Positions 1 to 5,819 of a stretch of 14,359 bases of DNA are shown here, in pieces; position 1 is the first letter of the stretch; each line of letters starts with the position of its first letter. The notes under the pieces were generated by a model, which searched no databases, was not told the origin of the DNA, and was given only the letters and a program-made list of their open reading frames with translations. Made by a program: the position numbers and the translations under genes. Source of the DNA: an uncultured Bacteroidales bacterium (lineage in GTDB: Bacteria > Bacteroidota > Bacteroidia > Bacteroidales > UBA932); NCBI GenBank assembly GCA_946062035.1, contig CAMGTS010000009.1, forward strand, positions 1 to 14,359. Direction: 5' to 3'.

Positions 1-73
1 TGTTTACCGTACAAATATATAGTATTTGTGTTTTTAAAACAAAGACTATATTCAGAAAAATCAGCTATTACTT

Positions 74-104
74 AATGAATAATCTGAATTATTGCATATC
101 TTTG
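74..104 (+). promoter_or_regulatory. Candidate Bacteroidota promoter for the O-antigen ligase-like gene
   Basis: TATCTTTG at 97-104 is an exact match to the -7 consensus TAnnTTTG. At the expected upstream distance the -33 element is poor (AATG at 74-77 instead of TTTG). Transcription would start near 111, just before the 114-136 hairpin. The exact -7 match supports it and the weak -33 counts against it. Confidence 0.4.
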
Positions 105-113
105 AATTGAATA

Positions 114-136
114 ACCGATATTGTTATTCTATCGGT
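114..136 (+). other. Short hairpin at the predicted 5' end of the transcript
   Basis: ACCGATA (114-120) and TATCGGT (130-136) are perfect inverted repeats around a 9-nt loop. The position, a few nucleotides after the predicted transcription start, suits a stabilising 5' stem-loop or an operator. No T-run follows, so it is not an obvious terminator. Confidence 0.35.
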
Positions 137-286
137 ATTTACAACAAAATTATACTTGTATTACATAGTAGGATGAGTATCATGCACTTGTGAACGGATT
201 TAGGATAAGTAAAATTTGACGTTTTAGGATTTTACAAAAATTTAACCTACATAGTTACGATCTGTTCTAAAAGCCACAAACACAGT

Positions 287-1840
287 ATGAATGCAAACAA
301 AACAACTCGTATATGGCCCTTCTTAGCCGCATTGCTGATAATATCGCTTATCCGATATGTTGGGTTTCTCCATGACAGGGCTTTTGCTTATGCGTTAGCG
401 GGAATAATCCTGATTGTAGGCTCTCTGTGCAATCGCAAAACTCTTGCGGTCATTGGCATTGATATCCTTTTCGTCCTTTTTACGCTCTTTCTTGTCGGTA
501 TTACGGCGATAAATGGAAGATTGTTTCCAAGTAATGTCATAACCGTACTGTTTTTTCTTTGCGCATTTCTTTATTTCAGGTCATGCGATTCTTTAAAAGA
601 ACTTAAGATTTCTGTCGTCGCTTTTTCACTCCTAAATTGTGCATTAATACTTCTTCAGCAAATTGGGCTGTTGCCCGTTCACGGAATTCTCGACCGCTAC
701 GGGCTGTTTGAGAATTCAGGATATGCGTCTTTGGTATGTGCATTTGCTATTGGGATTGTTTTAGAAGAAAAAGTAAGATGGCGGATTCCTTTGGTGGTAT
801 TATTGACTATTGCTCCCGTGCTGCTTATGTCAAGGACGGCAATGATAGCCATCGCTCTCATTATCCTTTATAACATATTGAAGCCTTACGGTAAAAGGAC
901 AAAAATCATCGTGTCGGCAGTAACGGCTGTGGTCTGCTTGGTCGCATTGTATTATCTGAAACCGCTCTCGGCTGATTCACGCTTGTTGGCCTGGGTATCA
1001 ATCGGCGACTATATGGTAGATAACGGAATCTGGTTCGGCAAGGGATTGGGTAGTGTGGCGAGAGATTATATGTTCATGCAAAAGGATTTCCTTATGTCGC
1101 ACCCTGAATCAAGCTTCAGAATGGTTGCGGACAACAATTATCAGGTCTACAACGATTATCTCAGAATTCTGTATGAGGGAGGGGTGATTACGTTTGTTAT
1201 ATGGATCGCATTCCTTATTTCAGCTGCGCTAAGATCATTGAAATCAGGAAAAGTCTTTTTTGTAGTGCCGCTTGTAGCGATGGCTTTCATGAACGTAATG
1301 GATATACCTGTCGTCGCCTTGTTTTCCGTCTTGGCGCTCGCCGATTACCCTAATGATAAAGCAAGGTTCAGTTTTCCGGCCAGTTCAAAAGCGTATTGCG
1401 TTCCGTTAGCGGTAACAATATCTGTACTTGCTGTCATTCATGGCTTTGGCCGTAATACGGAACGGGGCAGGATAAGGGAGTTAAGACCGGCCTTGTTTTA
1501 CGCCAAGCAGCTCAACAGCACCGCTTCGCCTGAAAATATTGAGAAGGTGAAAACCATAATCAGCTCTACCTGCTGCACCTATGAGATGTTGACGGATTTG
1601 TCAGAATGCCAATTGCAGGCAGGCGACACAACCGGAGCTGTTTCATCCCTTGAACTTGCGTACAATATGATGCCGAACAAAATAGTGGCCTGCAGTGCGT
1701 TGCTTAACATCTATGAGGCCCAAAAGGACACCGCCAATATGAAATATATGGCAAAAGTCATAATGGACGGTAATTTCAAAGTCAAGGGTAGCATATACTA
1801 CGATGCAAGGAGAAAAGCAAATACTATCATAAATCATTAA
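287..1840 (+). CDS. O-antigen ligase/polymerase-like (Wzy_C-type) membrane protein with repeat-like C-terminal tail
   Basis: A polytopic inner-membrane protein of 517 residues. Hydrophobic segments lie at about 10-25, 33-48, 53-72, 83-98, 106-127, 146-160, 167-195, 206-224, 301-316, 322-350 and 369-387. Features typical of the O-antigen ligase/Wzy superfamily are visible: Ser-Arg-Thr at 182-184, Ser-Arg-Leu-Leu at 231-234, GKGLGS at 251-256, and NDYLRILYEGG at 289-299 in the large periplasmic loop. Residues about 395-500 are soluble and alpha-helical, and look TPR-like (AGDTTGAVSSLELAYNMMP is typical of a TPR helix pair). The family transfers or polymerises lipid-linked glycans onto lipid A, glycan chains or proteins. 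The acceptor here is unknown, and no glycosyltransferase, flippase or sugar-nucleotide gene is near. A plug-repeat protein gene follows after 21 nt on the same strand, so the two are probably cotranscribed. No Shine-Dalgarno site precedes the ATG. The superfamily call is secure; the substrate is not. Confidence 0.8.
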   Translation: MNANKTTRIWPFLAALLIISLIRYVGFLHDRAFAYALAGIILIVGSLCNRKTLAVIGIDILFVLFTLFLVGITAINGRLFPSNVITVLFFLCAFLYFRSCDSLKELKISVVAFSLLNCALILLQQIGLLPVHGILDRYGLFENSGYASLVCAFAIGIVLEEKVRWRIPLVVLLTIAPVLLMSRTAMIAIALIILYNILKPYGKRTKIIVSAVTAVVCLVALYYLKPLSADSRLLAWVSIGDYMVDNGIWFGKGLGSVARDYMFMQKDFLMSHPESSFRMVADNNYQVYNDYLRILYEGGVITFVIWIAFLISAALRSLKSGKVFFVVPLVAMAFMNVMDIPVVALFSVLALADYPNDKARFSFPASSKAYCVPLAVTISVLAVIHGFGRNTERGRIRELRPALFYAKQLNSTASPENIEKVKTIISSTCCTYEMLTDLSECQLQAGDTTGAVSSLELAYNMMPNKIVACSALLNIYEAQKDTANMKYMAKVIMDGNFKVKGSIYYDARRKANTIINH

Positions 1841-1861
1841 TTCATAACACTCCACTGCCTT

Positions 1862-2722
1862 ATGTATAAGACATTCTGCTTATTACTCACTTTGTTCATT
1901 TTCGCTTCTATTAATCTTACGGCGCAGAACACTCCAGGTGAGCATCATAATCCAAAGAATACCATTTATGTCCTTGACGAAAAGGTTATAACCGGGGAAG
2001 AATACAGGGCGACAAGTTTATGGAAAATCAGCTCTGAAAAGTCAGTACGCTCCAAAAACGACCCGCTTTTTGAGAAATATGCAAAAGAAAACACGGACAA
2101 GATAATTATTGCTTCGTCGGCAAACAGTTGTGAGGAATCTGTACTTAGCAAAATCCGTTACGAGCCATCGAGTTTTCCGGTGTCGCTTACAGATGGCGTT
2201 GGGATACTGACAGCCCCTATTTTCAGGTCTCATGAAGACATTGTAAACGTAGAGGTCGTTAAAGATTCCGCTTTAATCGAGTTATTCGCCCCCTTTTCGA
2301 GCGGTGTGATTAGTATTACCACAAGGTCGAAACCTTTCCTTGATATAATTTCTATGAACAGGAAAACAGACTGCGTGAGGTCTATAGTGGAATACAGCGA
2401 TAAACTCTCATGGGAGGATAAGGAATACATAGGCGCAGCTCTTAATGACGGCAACGATATGTCTAAGTGGATTGTAGTGCTTGTAGATGGAATAGAATAT
2501 ATTGAGGGACGGGATCCTGATCTCAAACTTAATGATATAGAGAGCATGACACTTGTCAGGAATCCTGACATTCTCAATTATTTTGCGCCGAGGACCGGTG
2601 GTGTTCTGAAAATTGCGACAAAATCAAAACCGCTCCTCAATATCTTCCTTCAAAAGCATACGGATGATAGCAGGAAGGCGATGGAAAGAGCTCACAGAAA
2701 AGGTAATATTATAATCAGATAA
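1862..2722 (+). CDS. Exported barrel-less protein with repeated TonB-plug-like modules
   Basis: 286 residues starting with a clear signal peptide (hydrophobic to about residue 20, likely cleavage after LTAQ). Two modules align with each other. Residues about 108-162 run from TDG through DIVNVEVVKD and LFAPFSSGVISITT to SKPFLDI. Residues about 205-261 run from VDG through DIESMTLVRN and YFAPRTGGVLKIAT to SKPLLNI. A more diverged third copy is likely at about 35-86 (IYVLDEKVITGEEY, then PLFEKYAKENTDKIIIAS). Each resembles the second half of a TonB-dependent receptor plug (DG..., DI..IEVLKD, ...YG..GVI.ITTK), but no STN domain, TonB box or 22-strand barrel follows. It is probably periplasmic or surface-attached. 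It lies 21 nt after the O-antigen ligase-like gene and ends at a strong hairpin, which suggests a two-gene transcript. I do not recognise a named family, and function is unknown. It could be a scaffold, adaptor or acceptor for the neighbouring enzyme. Confidence 0.7.
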   Translation: MYKTFCLLLTLFIFASINLTAQNTPGEHHNPKNTIYVLDEKVITGEEYRATSLWKISSEKSVRSKNDPLFEKYAKENTDKIIIASSANSCEESVLSKIRYEPSSFPVSLTDGVGILTAPIFRSHEDIVNVEVVKDSALIELFAPFSSGVISITTRSKPFLDIISMNRKTDCVRSIVEYSDKLSWEDKEYIGAALNDGNDMSKWIVVLVDGIEYIEGRDPDLKLNDIESMTLVRNPDILNYFAPRTGGVLKIATKSKPLLNIFLQKHTDDSRKAMERAHRKGNIIIR

Positions 2723-2723
2723 A

Positions 2724-2763
2724 ACACGGACGAGTGCGGCGAAATTGCCGCCCTCGTCCGTGT
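2724..2763. terminator. Long hairpin between convergent genes (probable bidirectional terminator)
   Basis: ACACGGACGAG (2724-2734) pairs perfectly with CTCGTCCGTGT (2753-2763). After one mismatch, GCGGC (2736-2740) pairs with GCCGC (2747-2751) around the loop GAAATT. It starts 2 nt after the stop of the plug-like gene and lies 21 nt beyond the stop of pepP, which reads towards it. There is no strong T-run on either side, so it may act by stem stability or by protecting RNA 3' ends. Confidence 0.75.
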
Positions 2764-2784
2764 AGAATACTATCAAGCAAAAGG

Positions 2785-4176
2785 CTACTTGGCCATTGCC
2801 GCCTCGACATCCTCCGCACGGATAGGAAGCCTCTTGGATCCCAAAAGTCTGCTGCCTGTTTCGGTAATCAGCACATCGTCCTCAAGACGTATTCCGCCAA
2901 AATCGTAGTAGCTCTCCAGTTTGTCAAAGTTGATGAATTCGCTGCAGATATTCTCTTTCTTCCATTTCTCAATAAGGGCAGGAATGAAGTATATACCAGG
3001 CTCATCAGTAATGACATTGCCCGGAACGAGCACACGCCCCATACGCAAAGATGAATATCCGAAGATAGAACTTCTCTTCGCCGCATTGCCATAGCCCACA
3101 TAATCCTCACCGAAATTCTCCATATCGTGGACATCAAGTCCCATATTATGGCCAAGACCATGAGGCATGAAAAGCGCAGGAGCACCCGCAGCCACAGCCT
3201 CCTCAACATCTCCTTTCATAATGCCCAAAGCCTTAAGACGTTCTGCCATGATTCTGTAGACAGCGACATGGACATCAAAATATGAAACTCCAGGTTTTGA
3301 CGCAGAAAGGGCGTAGTTGTTACACTCCTCGACTATATCATAAATCTCACGCTGTTTTGTTGTGAACTTGCCACTGCAAGGGAGAGTTCTTGTGAAATCT
3401 GAGCAATAGTTTGAATTACCCTCCGCACCGGCATCGATTGTCAGAAGTTTTCCGGCTGTAATGATTCCGTTATGTATGTGATTGTGAAGGGTTTCACCAT
3501 GCTGAGAAAGGATTGTCGCAAAGGAGACTCCCGCTCCCTGGCTCAGAGCGATCCCTTCCATAGCACCGACAAGCTCCTGCTCAACCATTCCAAGTCTTAG
3601 CAACTTTAGAACCGCATAATGCATCGCATAACCGATATTACAAGCCTTGTCAATCTCTTCAATCTCCCATTTGTCTTTTACGATTCTCTGAGAGACAACA
3701 GCCTGTATCAATTCAACAGACGCTTTCTCCTTGAGCTGCACGACAGGAATTCCAAGCATTTCAGAGAGCATTATCATATTCTTGTAGCGGTATTGCGGCA
3801 AGAAATGAACCTGCCTACCCGCCTTAAGCGCATTCTCGATATATGCAGACAACTCCGAGAATTTTCTGCTCTTCGCCACACCTACCCCGGCAGCTCTTTC
3901 TGCTACAGAGATTTGCGGACCCATCCAAATTATATCATCTATGGAAACATCGTCGCCGAATAGAATCTCCTCACCAGTCTCCGCATCTATAATCGCCGCA
4001 AAATCGGGTTCTGATATTCCGAAGAAATAGAGGAAAGTACTGTCCTGACGGAAATTATAGCAATTGTCAGGATAATTGGCCGGAGCCTCGCTATTGCCCG
4101 GCAAAAGGATTACACCTTTCTCAATGTCTTGAGCAAGAGCCTTGCGCCTTGCTACATAAACTTCTTTTGGAAACAT
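2785..4176 (-). CDS. pepP: Xaa-Pro aminopeptidase (peptidase family M24B)
   Basis: A cytosolic dinuclear metalloaminopeptidase that removes the N-terminal residue from peptides with proline in second position. The 463-residue product has the aminopeptidase P N-terminal domain (about 1-165; FRQDSTFLYFFG is typical) and a C-terminal pita-bread domain. All five metal ligands are present: Asp248 (TIDAG), Asp260 (SDFTRT), His343 (second His of HGLGH), Glu392 (TDEPG) and Glu432 (RLEDD). The ATG at 4176 is chosen because related proteins begin MFxKEVYVARR. An in-frame GTG six codons upstream lies before the predicted transcription start. The gene has its own promoter at 4197-4229, is convergent with the plug-like gene, and follows aspA behind a terminator. 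Identification is secure. Confidence 0.95.
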   Translation of the reverse strand: MFPKEVYVARRKALAQDIEKGVILLPGNSEAPANYPDNCYNFRQDSTFLYFFGISEPDFAAIIDAETGEEILFGDDVSIDDIIWMGPQISVAERAAGVGVAKSRKFSELSAYIENALKAGRQVHFLPQYRYKNMIMLSEMLGIPVVQLKEKASVELIQAVVSQRIVKDKWEIEEIDKACNIGYAMHYAVLKLLRLGMVEQELVGAMEGIALSQGAGVSFATILSQHGETLHNHIHNGIITAGKLLTIDAGAEGNSNYCSDFTRTLPCSGKFTTKQREIYDIVEECNNYALSASKPGVSYFDVHVAVYRIMAERLKALGIMKGDVEEAVAAGAPALFMPHGLGHNMGLDVHDMENFGEDYVGYGNAAKRSSIFGYSSLRMGRVLVPGNVITDEPGIYFIPALIEKWKKENICSEFINFDKLESYYDFGGIRLEDDVLITETGSRLLGSKRLPIRAEDVEAAMAK

Positions 4177-4196
4177 AATAAACAATTTGTACACAG

Positions 4197-4229
4197 CAAA
4201 GTTACTGAAAGTTGAACACCGCTGTCAAA
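4197..4229 (-). promoter_or_regulatory. Promoter of pepP, overlapping the aspA terminator T-run
   Basis: On the minus strand TTTG (4226-4229) is followed after 21 nt by TAACTTTG (4197-4204), an exact match to TAnnTTTG. Predicted start of transcription is near 4190, giving a leader of about 14 nt to the ATG at 4176. The -33 element sits inside the T-tract of the upstream terminator. Confidence 0.65.
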
Positions 4230-4266
4230 AAAAAAGAACTCCGGTAACATTTGTCAGCCGGAGTTC
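4227..4266 (-). terminator. Intrinsic terminator of aspA
   Basis: Read on the minus strand, GAACTCCGG and CCGGAGTTC (plus-strand positions 4258-4266 and 4236-4244) form a perfect 9-bp stem with a 13-nt loop. It is followed directly by nine T residues (A-run at 4227-4235). It lies 23 nt downstream of the aspA stop codon. A classical Rho-independent terminator. Confidence 0.92.
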
Positions 4267-4289
4267 CATATCTATTCGCAAAACAGCTA

Positions 4290-5729
4290 TTAAAGCTCCT
4301 TGAGAGGTTTGATATCAAGTTTTACAGGTTTGATCATGTTTTCAGGCAACAAGATTGTGTCGAGATCCTCCTTTGTAAGGATACCACGCTCAAGAACAAG
4401 GTCATATACGCTTCTGCCTGTCTCCAAAGCCTCCTTAGCGATCTTAGTAGAGTTTTTATAACCGATGACCGGATTAAGAGCTGTTACGACACCGATAGAG
4501 TTATGAACGTATGCTCTGCAACGGTCAACATTAGCGGTTATACCCTCTATACAACGCTCACGGAGAGTAATGAAGCCGTTTATAAGGAGGTCGATTGACT
4601 CGAAGTCGCACTGTGCCATTACAGGCTCCATTGCGTTAAGTTCCATCTGAGAAGCCTCACCGCTCATGGTAACGCAAACCTCATTACCCATAACCTTGTA
4701 GCAGATCTGGCTCATAACCTCAGGGATGACAGGATTGACCTTACCAGGCATAATGCTTGAACCAGGCTGCATCGGAGGGAGATTAAACTCTGCGAATCCG
4801 CAACGAGGGCCTGAAGCGAGAAGTCGGAGGTCATTACACATCTTTGAAACCTTTACGGCAAGACGTTTCATAGCGGAAGCATAACCTACAAGGCATGAAG
4901 TATCAGATGTAGCGCCTACCAAGTCACCGCTGAGCTTAAACTCCAGACCGGTGATACGGCACATCGCAGCAACGCATTTTTCAGCGTAACCAGGCTCTGC
5001 GCAAATACCTGTTCCGATTGCGGTAGCACCCATACTGACTGTGAGGAAGTCAGCGGCAGCTTCGTCAAGGTGTTTGATTTCATCAGTAAGAACTGAAGCG
5101 AATCCGCCGAATGTCTGGCCAAGGGTCATAGGAACCGCATCCTCCATCTGAGTACGTCCCATCTTGATTACATCCTTGAATTCAACAGACTTGCGACGCA
5201 AAGAGTCAATAAGTCTCTTCAATTCCTCGACAAGACGCACGTGAGAATACCACATTCCGATATGGATGGCTGTAGGGTATGCGTCATTTGTAGACTGCGC
5301 TTTGTTGACATGGTCGTTAGGAGAGCAGAATTTGTACTCGCCACGCTTATGGCCCATGATTTCAAGCGCACGGTTCGCAATCACCTCATTGGCGTTCATG
5401 TTGGTAGATGTACCGGCACCGCCCTGGATCATATCAAGCGGAAAATGCTCATGATGCTTACCCTCACGGATTTCCTCGCAAGCCTGTACAATAGCGTCTT
5501 TCTGCTCGTCTGTGAGAAGTCCGAGTTCATGGTTAGCTATGGCAGCAGCCTCTTTGGTAATAGCGAAACCCTTAACGAAAAGAGGGTAGTCGCTGACATG
5601 GAACTTGCTGATGTTAAAGTTTTCTATACCACGCAAAGTCTGCACTCCGTAAAGGGCGCAATCACATATTTCACGTGTTCCGAGGAGATCGCTTTCCTCG
5701 CGATATCCTTTTGATGTATCACAATTCAT
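4290..5729 (-). CDS. aspA: Aspartate ammonia-lyase (aspartase)
   Basis: Catalyses reversible deamination of L-aspartate to fumarate and ammonia in the cytosol. In Bacteroidales this can feed fumarate respiration and the succinate pathway. The 479-residue protein belongs to the fumarase/aspartase superfamily and is nearly full-length similar to Escherichia coli AspA: EEDLLGTRE-type start (here EESDLLGTRE), GGAGTSTNMNANEV at 103-116, STNDAYPT at 146-153, GRTQMEDAVPMTLGQ at 191-205. The signature loop GSSIMPGKVN lies at 323-332 and carries the catalytic serine. Aspartase rather than fumarase C is preferred because of the LLGTRE N-terminus, the KMGRTQ-DAVPMTLGQ segment and the overall fit; fumarase C differs in these. 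It is monocistronic by appearance, with a candidate promoter at 5772-5803 and a strong terminator at 4227-4266. Confidence 0.95.
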   Translation of the reverse strand: MNCDTSKGYREESDLLGTREICDCALYGVQTLRGIENFNISKFHVSDYPLFVKGFAITKEAAAIANHELGLLTDEQKDAIVQACEEIREGKHHEHFPLDMIQGGAGTSTNMNANEVIANRALEIMGHKRGEYKFCSPNDHVNKAQSTNDAYPTAIHIGMWYSHVRLVEELKRLIDSLRRKSVEFKDVIKMGRTQMEDAVPMTLGQTFGGFASVLTDEIKHLDEAAADFLTVSMGATAIGTGICAEPGYAEKCVAAMCRITGLEFKLSGDLVGATSDTSCLVGYASAMKRLAVKVSKMCNDLRLLASGPRCGFAEFNLPPMQPGSSIMPGKVNPVIPEVMSQICYKVMGNEVCVTMSGEASQMELNAMEPVMAQCDFESIDLLINGFITLRERCIEGITANVDRCRAYVHNSIGVVTALNPVIGYKNSTKIAKEALETGRSVYDLVLERGILTKEDLDTILLPENMIKPVKLDIKPLKEL

Positions 5730-5771
5730 GACTATCTGTATTTTAAGTTTAATGTTCTTCTCAATAAAATA

Positions 5772-5803
5772 CAGAGTTACACATTAAAAACTTAAAACAC
5801 AAA
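5772..5803 (-). promoter_or_regulatory. Candidate promoter of aspA
   Basis: Minus-strand TTTG (5800-5803) is followed after 20 nt by TAACTCTG (5772-5779), one mismatch from TAnnTTTG. Transcription would start near 5765, about 36 nt before the ATG. The gap between aspA and the preceding stop codon is only 90 bp, and no terminator is seen in it, so read-through from the upstream gene is also possible. Confidence 0.45.
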
Positions 5804-5819
5804 TTCTGAGTACTTTGTC

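Larger units (their letters stand above)
1..286. other. AT-rich intergenic region upstream of the O-antigen ligase-like gene
   Basis: No coding region is visible on either strand, and the stretch is clearly richer in A and T than the genes. It holds a small inverted repeat near the left edge (ACAAATA at 11-17, TATTTGT at 23-29, then GTTTTT), a candidate promoter (-7 element at 97-104) and a short hairpin at 114-136. The first gene starts at 287, so a transcript from the candidate promoter would have a leader of about 175 nt with no recognised riboswitch or leader peptide. Confidence 0.6.

Noticed and set aside
11..36. ACAAATA/TATTTGT hairpin followed by T residues as a terminator for a gene left of the window
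   Set aside because: The stem is entirely AT-rich and weak, and no gene end is visible; noted only in the intergenic entry.
114..136. ACCGATA/TATCGGT repeats as the ends of an invertible promoter
   Set aside because: Only 9 nt separate the arms, so no promoter could lie between them, and no site-specific recombinase gene is present.
4177..4194. GTG start for pepP six codons upstream
   Set aside because: It precedes the transcription start predicted from TAACTTTG, and family members begin at the ATG at 4176.
4290..5729. Fumarase C as an alternative identity for aspA
   Set aside because: The superfamily signature is shared, but the LLGTRE N-terminus and the near full-length fit to aspartase favour AspA.
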